25,090 nucleotides of DNA. Origin: CALELF01 sp045617925. GTDB taxonomy: Bacteria; Synergistota; Synergistia; Synergistales; Synergistaceae. Each line of letters opens with the position of its first letter. Within the stretch, counting starts at the first letter, position 1. A model generated the notes under the pieces. That model saw nothing but the letters and a program-made list of their open reading frames with translations, did no database searches and had not been told where the DNA came from. The stretch is taken from assembly GCA_045617925.1 (NCBI GenBank), contig JAZLJR010000029.1, forward strand, positions 1 to 25,090. Direction: 5' to 3'. Positions 8,180 to 15,917 of the stretch are shown here, piece by piece. A program made the position numbers and the translations under genes.

Positions 8180-9157
8180 CTACTTAGATAATTTTTCAAT
8201 CATGTTAAAAAGTTCCATGTCTAATGGGCCTTTTTTCTCCCATGCATCAGAAATTGGGCAAGTAATAATATTATTATTCATCAAACCAGTCATTACGTTC
8301 GTTTCACCGCGATAAATTGCTTCAACTGCCATATCTGCTAATCTGGTTGCTAATACAACATCATAAGAAGTTGGGCTACCGCCACGCTGTAAGTGACCGA
8401 GGACTGTAATTTTTGGATCATAACCACAATCCATTGAGCGAAGCTTATCAGCAAGCTGGGAAGCAGACATTACACCCTCAGCAAGAATTACAATGGCATG
8501 GCTTTTGCCACCTGACTTTGAGGAACGTAATCTTTCACACAACTCATCAAAATTTGTTTCTATTTCTGGGACAAGAACATATTCAGCACCACATGCCACA
8601 GCAGTTTCTAGCGCAAGGAATCCAGCGTTTCTTCCCATTACTTCAACTATAAACATTCTATCATGACTTGAAGCGGTATCACGAAGCTTACGAACACATT
8701 CTCTTGCAGTATTGCAGGCAGTATCAAAACCAATTGTGGTAAAGGTTCCCCCCATATCTTTATCTATTGTGGCAGGAACACCTACGACTTGCATTCCAAG
8801 CGCAGCAAGTTTTTCTGCTCCGTGAAAGCTACCATCTCCACCTATGACGACCAATGCATCTACGCCAAATGCTTTTAAGTTGTCATAACCTTCTTTTACT
8901 CCTTCTTGAGTAAGAAATCTGTCGCATCTTGCTGTTTGAAGTAATGTGCCACCATACAGAATTACACCGCCAACACTCTTATGGTCAAGAGGGATAAAAT
9001 CTCCAGCTAGTAAGCCATCATAGCCACGCAATACACCTAGAACTTCAGCACCATGCCAAATTGAATTTCTTACGGCAGCACGTATCGCCGCATTCATACC
9101 AGGTGCATCGCCACCACTAGTTAAAACTGCTATTCTTTTTTTTCTTTCAAACTGCAT
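8180..9157 (-). CDS. pfkA: ATP-dependent 6-phosphofructokinase with atypical catalytic loop
   Basis: The enzyme phosphorylates fructose 6-phosphate in glycolysis. I chose the ATG at 9157 (325 residues) because AAAGGA lies upstream and E. coli-like N-termini begin just before VLTSGGDAPGMNAAIR. A TTG seven codons earlier has no ribosome binding site. GGDGS keeps the glycine that marks ATP-using rather than PPi-using enzymes, and EVMGRNAGFLAL and LGHLQRGGSP are normal. Unusual points: the catalytic loop PGTIDND reads PATIDKD (Asn128 to Lys in E. coli numbering), followed by MGGTFTTIG instead of xxGTDxTIG. The effector-site Arg54 (RGGT) is Tyr (YGGT). Activity is likely but allosteric control may differ. 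It lies 32 nt after prfB in the same operon. Confidence 0.92.
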   Translation of the reverse strand: MQFERKKRIAVLTSGGDAPGMNAAIRAAVRNSIWHGAEVLGVLRGYDGLLAGDFIPLDHKSVGGVILYGGTLLQTARCDRFLTQEGVKEGYDNLKAFGVDALVVIGGDGSFHGAEKLAALGMQVVGVPATIDKDMGGTFTTIGFDTACNTARECVRKLRDTASSHDRMFIVEVMGRNAGFLALETAVACGAEYVLVPEIETNFDELCERLRSSKSGGKSHAIVILAEGVMSASQLADKLRSMDCGYDPKITVLGHLQRGGSPTSYDVVLATRLADMAVEAIYRGETNVMTGLMNNNIITCPISDAWEKKGPLDMELFNMIEKLSK

Positions 9158-9189
9158 AATTGCGTAAGTTCCTTTCAATGTGTATAAAA

Positions 9190-10300
9190 TTACTGTAAGT
9201 TTAATTTCTTCTTTAACGTTAGATATTGAGAAATAAATTCATCGATTTCGCCATTTAATACGGCATTAGCGTTACCGTTTTCAAATTTTGTTCTATGATC
9301 TTTCACAAGTTGAAATGGTTGTAGTGTGTAAGACCTGATTTGTGAACCCCATTCTATTTTTTGTTTTCCGCTGCCGAGAGCGTCGAGTTCTTTTTGTCTT
9401 TCTTGCTGTTTGAGTTCGTATAGTTTAGAAGCAAGAACGCTCATTGCAACTGCACGATTTTGATGCTGACTTCGTTGCGTTTGGCAAGATACAATTATAC
9501 CAGTTGGTACATGTGTTATGCGGACAGCTGAGTCTGTCATATTTACATACTGTCCGCCGGCACCGCTGGCACGAAATGTATCCATTTTCAAATCTTCTGG
9601 TCTAATATCAACCTGTGCACTTTCAGGCAAAACCGGCAGAACAGCTACAGAAGCAAAACTAGTATGGCGTCTTTTTGCTGCATCAAAAGGAGAAATGCGA
9701 ACAAGTCTATGAACACCTTGCTCACAGGAAAGATAGCCAAAGGCAAATTTACCGGATACTTTACAGGTAATGCTCTTATATCCAGCCTCGCCACCTTCAA
9801 GAGCGTCAATTAAAGTAACCTTATAGTCATGACGTTCTGCATAGCGAAGATACATGCGATAAAGCATACTTGTCCAGTCCTCAGCTTCAGTGCCACCTGC
9901 GCCAGAGTGAATTGTAAGTATTGCGTCAGATGCATCATATTCGCCGTTCAATAAATTTTTTGTATAAAAGGCAGAAATTTCCTCTGTTAGCGAATTTGCT
10001 GTTGTTTGAAATTCAGCCTCTAAGTCGATATCTTCAGTGTCTTTTAAGATTTCAGAAATAATTTCGAGGTCTTGAAATTTTTTGTCAATTGAGGTATATT
10101 TGTCAAGCTTTTCCTCAATATCAGAAATTTCTTGCATAACTGTTTTGACTTCAGGTGTATTCCAAAAGTCTTCGTCAAGAGTTGCTTGCCTCAATTTTTG
10201 TAATTGAGTTTGCAGACTTGTGAGGTCAAAGACTATCCCTCAAATCTATTAAACTTGCTCTGATTGATTCAAGATGTGTTGTCAACGGCAGATTTTGCAT
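9190..10300 (-). CDS. prfB: Peptide chain release factor 2, made by programmed +1 frameshift
   Basis: RF2 recognises UGA and UAA stop codons and triggers peptide release. Reading starts at the ATG at 10300 (AAAGGTGA upstream). It runs 24 codons to an in-frame TGA at 10226-10228 and continues in the +1 frame to 9190, giving 369 residues, the usual size. The codon-recognition tripeptide SPF (about 203-205) identifies RF2 rather than RF1. The catalytic GGQ lies at about 248-250, at nearly the E. coli positions. The residue after GGQ is Tyr where His is usual (GGQYVN). The zero frame alone would give only a 24-residue peptide, so this is not a pseudogene. It is the promoter-proximal gene of the operon running to ddl. 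Confidence 0.95.
10225..10240 (-). promoter_or_regulatory. RF2 autoregulatory +1 frameshift site
   Basis: The minus strand reads AGGGATAGTCTTTGAC. A Shine-Dalgarno-like AGGGA lies just before the slippery CTT codon, the in-frame TGA and the following C, with the same spacing as the known AGGGGGTATCTTTGAC element of E. coli. When RF2 is scarce, ribosomes stalled at UGA slip +1 and make RF2. When it is abundant they terminate. Confidence 0.95.
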
Positions 10301-10392
10301 AAATTCACCTTTTACAATGATATTGATTAGTTCATCGAGGTAAGTAAAACAAAAATATTTATCACAATTAGAAATTCAAACAAAAACAGTGC

Positions 10393-10421
10393 ATTATACC
10401 TCAAAAATTTCAAATTTTCAA
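10393..10421 (-). promoter_or_regulatory. Sigma-70/A promoter for the prfB-ddl operon
   Basis: The minus strand has TTGAAA (10416-10421), a 17-nt spacer and a perfect TATAAT (10393-10398), about 90 nt before the prfB start. No equally good promoter is seen between the genes downstream to ddl. The 10301-10441 interval between prfB and birA holds this and otherwise only A/T-rich sequence. I could not define the opposing birA promoter. Confidence 0.8.
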
Positions 10422-10441
10422 TTTTAGAGAGAAGATTTTTT

Positions 10442-11215
10442 ATGGCTACAGAAAAATTTCGGGTTAATTTACCCCAAAATAGTTATTTTCTTGAAATAAT
10501 TTATCTAAAAACAGTTTCAAGCACACAAGATTACTTGAAAAAAATGGCGCAGAATGGCAAAAGAAGTCTTGTCTGTGTAGCACGTAATCAAACACATGGG
10601 CGTGGCAGAGCTGGACGAACGTGGCATAGTGATGTAGAAAATTTAAAATTTTCTTTGCTGTTTGATATAGGCATCTCTCCTCAATTTCTTGCAATAATTT
10701 CACTTATTGCAGGGATGGCAATAAAAGAAACGATAGAAAAATTATATTTTACGTCTGTGCAATTAAAATGGCCAAATGACATTTTGATAAATGGCAAGAA
10801 AATATGTGGCATAATTTCGGAGTCTGCTTCTACTAGTAACATAGTAAAATGGATTGTGTGCGGTGTTGGTGTAAATCTAAATATGAAGAAGGGAAATATA
10901 CCCAGTGATTTACAGAACATTGCTACATCGCTGTTACTTGAAACAAATCAACAAATTGAAAAAAATAAATTTCTAGAAATATTTTTAGCATATTTTTGTG
11001 ATTATCTAAAAGTTCTTGAGCAAGGCAGAAGCTATGAATTAATAAAAAAATATCAATTGAGCTGTGACACCATCGGAAAACAAATAAAGGTTATTTTAGA
11101 AGATGAAACGAGAGTTGGAATTGCTAGCAAAATTGATGAGCATGGAGCACTTGTGGTGGAAACAGAAAATGGCGAGGAAGTATTTTGTTCAGCAGATATT
11201 GTTCACATTCGATAA
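10442..11215 (+). CDS. birA: Biotin--[biotin carboxyl-carrier protein] ligase, without DNA-binding domain
   Basis: The enzyme activates biotin with ATP and attaches it to the lysine of biotin carrier domains. The 257 residues contain the catalytic core (HGRGRAGRTW near 52-61, LKWPND near 108-113, KICGI near 120-124 with the catalytic Lys, and GVGVNLN) followed by the small SH3-like C-terminal domain. The N-terminal helix-turn-helix of the E. coli BirA repressor is absent, so this is a monofunctional ligase that should not repress biotin synthesis. A natural substrate is encoded about 4.3 kb downstream on the other strand (EAMKMEN carrier). The ribosome binding site before the ATG is weak (GAGAGAAG). 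It is divergent from prfB. Confidence 0.92.
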   Translation: MATEKFRVNLPQNSYFLEIIYLKTVSSTQDYLKKMAQNGKRSLVCVARNQTHGRGRAGRTWHSDVENLKFSLLFDIGISPQFLAIISLIAGMAIKETIEKLYFTSVQLKWPNDILINGKKICGIISESASTSNIVKWIVCGVGVNLNMKKGNIPSDLQNIATSLLLETNQQIEKNKFLEIFLAYFCDYLKVLEQGRSYELIKKYQLSCDTIGKQIKVILEDETRVGIASKIDEHGALVVETENGEEVFCSADIVHIR

Positions 11216-11255
11216 AGATGCCTGCATAAAAATTTGTCAAACGAATAACACTATA

Positions 11256-11284
11256 TTGACAAATAGTCTTTCTAGTGGTAACAT
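11256..11284 (+). promoter_or_regulatory. Promoter of the tRNA cluster
   Basis: A consensus TTGACA (11256-11261), a 17-nt spacer and TAACAT (11279-11284) place the start point only a few bases before the first tRNA, as expected for stable RNA genes. Confidence 0.8.
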
Positions 11285-11294
11285 ACGTCGCGTT

Positions 11295-11370
11295 GCGGAA
11301 ATAGCTCAGCTGGTAGAGCGATGGCCTTCCAAGCCGTAGGTCGCGGGTTCGAGTCCCGTTTTCCGCTCCA
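11295..11370 (+). tRNA. tRNA-Gly (anticodon TCC)
   Basis: A 76-nt cloverleaf. The acceptor stem GCGGAAA pairs with TTTCCGC, the D arm is AGCTCAGCTGGTAGAGC, the anticodon loop CTTCCAA is closed by ATGGC/GCCGT, the T arm contains GGTTCGAGTCC, and TCCA is encoded at the 3' end. Anticodon TCC reads GGA/GGG glycine codons. Confidence 0.96.
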
Positions 11371-11400
11371 TTTTTTTTCTTTTGTCCTGCTAGGCAAATG

Positions 11401-11475
11401 GGGGCTGTAGCTCAGTGGGAGAGTGCTTCCTTCGCAAGGAAGAAGTCGAGGGTTCAAATCCCTTCAGCTCCACCA
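11401..11475 (+). tRNA. tRNA-Ala (anticodon CGC)
   Basis: A 75-nt cloverleaf with the acceptor GGGGCTG paired to CAGCTCC, including the G3-U70 wobble that marks alanine tRNAs. The anticodon stem CTTCC/GGAAG closes the loop TTCGCAA, giving anticodon CGC for the GCG codon. The T arm is GAGGG TTCAAAT CCCTT and ACCA is encoded. This is an uncommon anticodon for a low-GC bacterium. Confidence 0.94.
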
Positions 11476-11482
11476 TTTATAC

Positions 11483-11568
11483 GCTAGTGTGGCCGAGTGG
11501 TCAAAGGCAACAGACTGTAAATCTGTCGGCGTGAGCCTACGGTAGTTCGAACCTACCCGCTAGCACCA
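11483..11568 (+). tRNA. tRNA-Tyr (anticodon GTA)
   Basis: An 86-nt class II tRNA. The acceptor GCTAGTG pairs with CGCTAGC, the anticodon loop CTGTAAA is closed by ACAGA/TCTGT, a long variable arm (CGGCGTGAGCCTACGG) follows, then a GGTAGTTCGAACCTACC T arm and encoded ACCA. Confidence 0.95.
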
Positions 11569-11578
11569 TTTGATTTTT

Positions 11579-11606
11579 AACCGACTCTTTGAGTCGGTTT
11601 TTTTTA
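11579..11606 (+). terminator. Rho-independent terminator of the tRNA cluster
   Basis: AACCGACTC pairs with GAGTCGGTT across a TTT loop and runs straight into a T tract, 11 nt after tRNA-Tyr. Confidence 0.92.
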
Positions 11607-11613
11607 TTTAAGC

Positions 11614-11641
11614 TTGAAATTATTGGGAAAATTCTTATAAT
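11614..11641 (+). promoter_or_regulatory. Promoter for proS-trpS
   Basis: TTGAAA (11614-11619), a 16-nt spacer and a perfect TATAAT (11636-11641). The leader to proS is only about 50 nt and contains no T-box or hairpin terminator, so tRNA-sensing control is not seen here. Confidence 0.75.
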
Positions 11642-11695
11642 TGCACAGGTTGTCTATAAGAATAGAATAGATAAAAAGTTTTGAGGTATTAAACT

Positions 11696-13138
11696 ATGGC
11701 AAAAAATATAACCCCGAAAGAAAAAGATTATTCGCAATGGTATTTAGACGTAATAAAAGCTGCTGAAATGGCTGATTATGCTCCTGTTCGTGGCTGCATG
11801 GTTATGCGCCCAACGGGATATGCCTTGTGGGAAGAAATTCAGAAGAAATTTGATAGAGCATTCAAAGAAACAGGTCATGAAAATGCGATGTTCCCTCTTT
11901 TGATTCCTATTTCTTTTTTGGAGAAAGAGGCTGAGCATGTTGAGGGGTTTGCTCCTGAATGTGCAGTTGTTACCCATGCAGGCGGAGAAAAGCTGGAAGA
12001 ACCCTATGTGGTCAGACCAACATCAGAAACCGTTATCGGTCACATGTATAGCAAATGGATTCATTCTTGGCGTGATTTGCCGATTTTAATAAATCAATGG
12101 GCTAACGTTATGCGTTGGGAAAAGCGGCCACGTTTATTCTTACGCACAAGTGAATTTTTGTGGCAAGAGGGGCATACTGCACATGCTACAAAAGAAGAAG
12201 CTGTAGAAGAAACGCTAAAAATGCTTGAAGTCTATCGTCAAATTATGACAGACTACCTTGCACTTCCTGTTGTTACAGGAGAAAAGACAGAAGGGGAGCG
12301 TTTCCCTGGTGCGGATGACACCTACACTTGTGAAACAATGATGAGTGATGGAAAGGCTCTTCAAGCAGGAACAAGCCATTTCCTTGGACAGAATTTTGCA
12401 CACGCGTTTGATATAAAATTCCAAAATAAAGACGGTGAATTGGAATACGCCTACACAACAAGTTGGGGTGTTTCAACACGCCTTATTGGTGCTGTCATTA
12501 TGACACATTCCGATAACGACGGTCTAATCTTGCCACCTCGCATTGCTCCAACAAAGGTGGCTATAATTCCTATATGCAAGGACGAAGAAAAACTTACAAA
12601 TGAAATCCTGCCACAGGCAGAAAAGTTGCAAAAATCTTTGAATGACAAACTTGGTGGTTTCTTTGTAAAACTGGATAAAAATTTCCACTCAAGACCTGGC
12701 GACAGGTTCTTTGACCATCTACAAAAAGGCGTCCCTCTCCGTATAGAGCTTGGAGAAAAAGAAGCCGAAAACTGTCAGTTAAGACTTGTGCGCCGTGACA
12801 CTGGCGAAAAGCTTTCTGTCGCTTCTTCCGATATACTTGACGTTGTTCCAAAGCTCTTGGAAGAAATACAAGAAAATCTTTATAATAGAGCGTTACAAAC
12901 TAGACTTGCGAGAACTACAAAAGCGACAAATTATGATGAGTTCAAAGAGATGATTGATAAAAAAGGTGGATTTGTGGAAGTTTACTTTGGCGGAACAATA
13001 GAAGACGAGAAAAAAATAAAAGAAGAAACGGGAGCAACGCCGCGCTGTTATCCTTTAGCCAGAAGTGGAGAAGTGGGGAAGTGTTTCTTCACGGGTAAAG
13101 AAAATTCACGTCTTTGTATATTTGCAAAAGCATATTAA
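11696..13138 (+). CDS. proS: Proline--tRNA ligase, short (archaeal/eukaryote-like) type
   Basis: This class II synthetase charges tRNA-Pro with proline in the cytoplasm. The 480-residue length, the absence of the roughly 180-residue bacterial editing insertion between motifs 2 and 3, and a C-terminal zinc-domain-like tail ending in a tyrosine (FAKAY) put it in the ProS type 3 group found in archaea, eukaryotes and some Firmicutes. Motif 2 is seen as RWEKRPRLFLRTSEFLWQEG, and the motif 3 region contains SWGVSTRLIGAVIMTH. A separate deacylase would have to clear Ala-tRNA-Pro; none is encoded here. GAGG lies 9 nt before the ATG. It is followed 19 nt later by trpS. Confidence 0.95.
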   Translation: MAKNITPKEKDYSQWYLDVIKAAEMADYAPVRGCMVMRPTGYALWEEIQKKFDRAFKETGHENAMFPLLIPISFLEKEAEHVEGFAPECAVVTHAGGEKLEEPYVVRPTSETVIGHMYSKWIHSWRDLPILINQWANVMRWEKRPRLFLRTSEFLWQEGHTAHATKEEAVEETLKMLEVYRQIMTDYLALPVVTGEKTEGERFPGADDTYTCETMMSDGKALQAGTSHFLGQNFAHAFDIKFQNKDGELEYAYTTSWGVSTRLIGAVIMTHSDNDGLILPPRIAPTKVAIIPICKDEEKLTNEILPQAEKLQKSLNDKLGGFFVKLDKNFHSRPGDRFFDHLQKGVPLRIELGEKEAENCQLRLVRRDTGEKLSVASSDILDVVPKLLEEIQENLYNRALQTRLARTTKATNYDEFKEMIDKKGGFVEVYFGGTIEDEKKIKEETGATPRCYPLARSGEVGKCFFTGKENSRLCIFAKAY

Positions 13139-13157
13139 TTTAGGAGAAGTTTTATAA

Positions 13158-14252
13158 ATGGCAAAAATTATGTTGACAGGCGACAGACCAACAGGCAGAT
13201 TGCACCTGGGACATTATGTTGGTTCACTTCGTCGCAGAGTAGAGCTTCAAAATAGTGGAACGTTTGACAAGATATTTATAATGATTGCAGATGCACAGGC
13301 ACTCACGGACAATGCAGAGAACCCTGAAAAGGTTCGTCAAAACATTGTTGAAGTTGCACTCGATTATCTTTCCTGTGGCATTGATCCGACAAAATCTAAT
13401 ATCTTTATACAGTCAATGATTCCAGAATTAACAGAATTGACCTTTTATTACATGAACCTTGTGACGGTTGCACGTTTGCAGAGAAATCCAACGGTCAAAG
13501 CAGAAATACAGATGAGGAATTTTGAGGCAACAATACCTGTGGGTTTTATGACATACCCCATTAGCCAAGCGGCAGACATTACAGCCTTTAAGGCAAACAT
13601 TGTGCCTGTGGGTGAAGACCAAATGCCAATGCTTGAGCAGTGCAGAGAGATTGTGCATAAATTTAATTCTGTCTATGGTGAAATTCTCGTTGAACCGAAT
13701 ATCCTTTTGCCAGACAACAAAGCATGCTTGAGGCTTCCTGGCACGGATGGAAAGGCAAAAATGAGTAAATCTCTTGGCAACTGTATATATCTTTCTGATT
13801 CTGAACAAGATATTAAGCAAAAGGTTATGTCAATGTTTACAGACCCGAATCATTTGAAGGTGGATGACCCAGGTCAGACAGAGGGAAACCCTGTCTTTAT
13901 ATACCTTGATGCATTCTGTGACGACTGCTACTTTGAAAAATATTGGCAGGATTACAAAAATATGGCAGAGCTAAAAGACCATTATCAACGCGGTGGGCTT
14001 GGAGATGTAAAAGTTAAAAAATTCCTCAATAATGTTTTGCAAGATGTATTAGCTCCAATCAGAGCAGAGCGTAAAAAGTGGGAAGCAAATATTCCTGCTG
14101 TTTATGACATTTTGAAACAGGGAACGGTTGTTGCGCAAGAAGTTGCAGGACAAACGCTCAAGGAAGTCCGCCATGCAATGAGAATAGATTACTTTGATGA
14201 CGGAGCTTTGATAAAAGAGCAAATTAAGAAATACAGTGCAAATCAAAAATAA
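13158..14252 (+). CDS. trpS: Tryptophan--tRNA ligase
   Basis: This class I synthetase charges tRNA-Trp. The Rossmann signature is HLGH (residues 16-19, after GDRPTGRL) and KMSKS lies at 201-205. PVGEDQMPMLEQCREI is the usual tRNA/active-site helix. The 364 residues are about 30 more than the common B. subtilis/E. coli type, with extra sequence in the C-terminal helical part, as in a second TrpRS group seen in some Firmicutes. AGGAGAAG lies 8 nt before the ATG, and the gene is cotranscribed with proS. Two Trp residues in its own sequence are unremarkable, and no leader peptide for attenuation was seen. Confidence 0.94.
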   Translation: MAKIMLTGDRPTGRLHLGHYVGSLRRRVELQNSGTFDKIFIMIADAQALTDNAENPEKVRQNIVEVALDYLSCGIDPTKSNIFIQSMIPELTELTFYYMNLVTVARLQRNPTVKAEIQMRNFEATIPVGFMTYPISQAADITAFKANIVPVGEDQMPMLEQCREIVHKFNSVYGEILVEPNILLPDNKACLRLPGTDGKAKMSKSLGNCIYLSDSEQDIKQKVMSMFTDPNHLKVDDPGQTEGNPVFIYLDAFCDDCYFEKYWQDYKNMAELKDHYQRGGLGDVKVKKFLNNVLQDVLAPIRAERKKWEANIPAVYDILKQGTVVAQEVAGQTLKEVRHAMRIDYFDDGALIKEQIKKYSANQK

Positions 14253-14276
14253 GTATTTTAGATTTACAAAGAAACA

Positions 14277-14315
14277 AAAAGAGGATTGAAGTCTATCTGA
14301 CTTCAATCCTCTTTT
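14277..14315 (+). terminator. Bidirectional terminator between trpS and the decarboxylase operon
   Basis: A perfect 17-bp stem (14277-14293 with 14299-14315) around a TATCT loop, flanked by A on one side and T on the other. It can stop the plus-strand proS-trpS transcript and the minus-strand mutase-decarboxylase transcript. It lies 24 nt after trpS and 12 nt after the beta-subunit gene. Confidence 0.93.
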
Positions 14316-14327
14316 GAATTAAAATTT

Positions 14328-15482
14328 TTATTTTGTAAGCAATGTGAGCATTGCTCCTGCGGCAACAGCTGTGCCGATAACTCCAGAAACATTTGGTCCC
14401 ATTGCGTGCATGAGGACAAAACTTCCTGGATATTCTTTTGAAACTACCTTTTGGCAGACTCTTGCTGCCATAGGGACAGCGGAGACGCCAGCTGCACCGA
14501 TGACTGGGTTAATCTTTCCACTACTGCAAATTTTTAACACTTGACCAAGCAAACAACCACCGATAGTTGAAGCGGCAAATGCCACCAAACCAAGGCAAAT
14601 AATTTTTATTGTTGCTAATGTCAAAAATGTATCAGCTTTCATTGTTGCACCAACAGAGATTGAAAGGAATATAGTTGTTGCGTTCATAATTTCGTTTTGA
14701 GCAGCATTACTAAGACGATCAGTTACACCACTTTCACGCAATAAATTACCAAACATTAACATTCCTATTAGGGGAACAGATGCAGGGAGTATGAGTCCAC
14801 ATGCAATTGTGCAAATAATAGGGAAGAAGATTTTCTCTGCTCGTGAAACAGTCCGAAGCTGCTCCATTTTTATTCCTCTGTCTTTTTTTGAAGTGAAAAG
14901 TTTTATCATTGGGGGCTGGATGAGTGGAACCAATGACATATAGCTGTATGCTGCAACTGCAACTGCTGGCAAAATATGTTTAGCTAATTTTGCACAGAGA
15001 TAAATTGCCGTTGGACCATCTGCACCACCGATAATTCCAATTCCAGCAGCTTCTTGAATGGTAAAGCCCATAGCCATTGCACCAATTACGGCGACAAAAA
15101 CTCCAAGTTGAGCAGCTGCACCCAAAAGGAAAGTTATAGGATTAGCAAGAAGTGGACCAAAGTCTGTCATTGCACCTATCCCCATAAAAATTATCACGGG
15201 GTAAAGCTCATGGTCAATTCCAAATTTAACGAAATATAAGAAGCCACCTGGGTCAACAATTCCAGAAAGTGGAAGATTAACAAGAACGCAACCAAAAGCA
15301 ATTGGCATGAGCAATAATGGTTCAAAATCCTTAGCAATAGCAAGATAAAGAAGAATAAGAGCAACAAGAATCATTATCATGTTGCCGTAGGTTAAAGCAA
15401 AAAATCCTGATTGTTCAAGCACACCCTTTAATGCTAGTAGGTATTTGGCTAATAGAGTAGCTAAATTCATCTCACCAATCAT
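14328..15482 (-). CDS. mmdB: Sodium-pumping methylmalonyl-CoA decarboxylase, beta subunit
   Basis: This multi-helix membrane subunit (OadB/GcdB/MmdB family) decarboxylates carboxybiotin and couples this to Na+ export. Its 384 residues contain roughly ten hydrophobic helices, the Na+-site signature GIIGGADGPTAIYL (near 157-170) and the C-terminal GAAGVSAVPMAARV. The ATG overlaps the stop codon of the biotin carrier gene (TAATG), so translation is probably coupled. The substrate name, methylmalonyl-CoA rather than oxaloacetate or glutaconyl-CoA, comes from the mutase and epimerase genes upstream, not from this protein. Last gene of its operon. Confidence 0.92.
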   Translation of the reverse strand: MIGEMNLATLLAKYLLALKGVLEQSGFFALTYGNMIMILVALILLYLAIAKDFEPLLLMPIAFGCVLVNLPLSGIVDPGGFLYFVKFGIDHELYPVIIFMGIGAMTDFGPLLANPITFLLGAAAQLGVFVAVIGAMAMGFTIQEAAGIGIIGGADGPTAIYLCAKLAKHILPAVAVAAYSYMSLVPLIQPPMIKLFTSKKDRGIKMEQLRTVSRAEKIFFPIICTIACGLILPASVPLIGMLMFGNLLRESGVTDRLSNAAQNEIMNATTIFLSISVGATMKADTFLTLATIKIICLGLVAFAASTIGGCLLGQVLKICSSGKINPVIGAAGVSAVPMAARVCQKVVSKEYPGSFVLMHAMGPNVSGVIGTAVAAGAMLTLLTK

Positions 15483-15895
15483 TACGCAATGACCATTAAT
15501 ACGTCTCCGGTTGCAACGTTGTCTCCCTCTTTAACACATATTTTTGCAACCTTGCCAGACGTAGTTGTAAATATTTCGTTTTCCATCTTCATGGCTTCTA
15601 GCACCATGACTTGTTGCCCTTCCGTAACTGTATCGCCATTTGCCACATTGATTTTTAGTATTTTTCCTGGCATTGGAGCTTCAACATTTACGCCATTTGC
15701 TGGGGAAGAAGCAGGTGCGACAGGTGTTTCTGCCTTTTGTGGTTGTGGGGTAGGGGCGGCAACTGTAGGTTGGGCTGGTGCAACTGTTGCTTGTGTTGCC
15801 TGTGTTGCCTGTGGAGCACTGTTTTGTGCATTCAATTCTTCCACTTGAACATCGTATGTTTTTCCGTTAACTGTGACTTTGTAATTTTTTAACAT
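15482..15895 (-). CDS. mmdC: Biotin carrier subunit of methylmalonyl-CoA decarboxylase
   Basis: The subunit carries CO2 on biotin between the carboxyltransferase and the membrane subunit. The 137 residues comprise a short N-terminal strand domain (VTVNGKTYDVQVEE), a flexible Ala/Pro/Thr/Gln linker at about 25-68 (with QATQATQAT repeats) and a biotinyl domain with EAMKMEN, in which Lys103 is the biotin site, 34 residues from the end as usual. AAGGAG precedes the ATG. Its gene lies between the delta- and beta-subunit genes. The ligase encoded at 10442-11215 is the expected modifying enzyme. Confidence 0.95.
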   Translation of the reverse strand: MLKNYKVTVNGKTYDVQVEELNAQNSAPQATQATQATVAPAQPTVAAPTPQPQKAETPVAPASSPANGVNVEAPMPGKILKINVANGDTVTEGQQVMVLEAMKMENEIFTTTSGKVAKICVKEGDNVATGDVLMVIA

Positions 15896-15917
15896 TTTTT
15901 ACTCTCCTTAATTAAAA

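Noticed and set aside
9190..10194. prfB as an N-terminally truncated or broken gene
   Set aside because: The missing N-terminus is encoded upstream in another frame and joined through a canonical CTT TGA C frameshift site.
10301..10441. BirA operator or biotin-responsive site between prfB and birA
   Set aside because: No convincing palindrome was seen, and the encoded ligase lacks a DNA-binding domain.
11606..11695. T-box or other riboswitch before proS
   Set aside because: The leader is only about 50 nt from the promoter, with no T-box sequence and no terminator hairpin.
13428..13820. 130-codon minus-strand reading frame inside trpS
   Set aside because: It is antisense to well-conserved trpS motifs, and its translation looks like random shadow sequence.
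15489..15848. 119-codon plus-strand reading frame opposite the biotin carrier gene
   Set aside because: It is a mirror of the Ala/Pro-rich carrier sequence, without a ribosome binding site or recognisable protein features.
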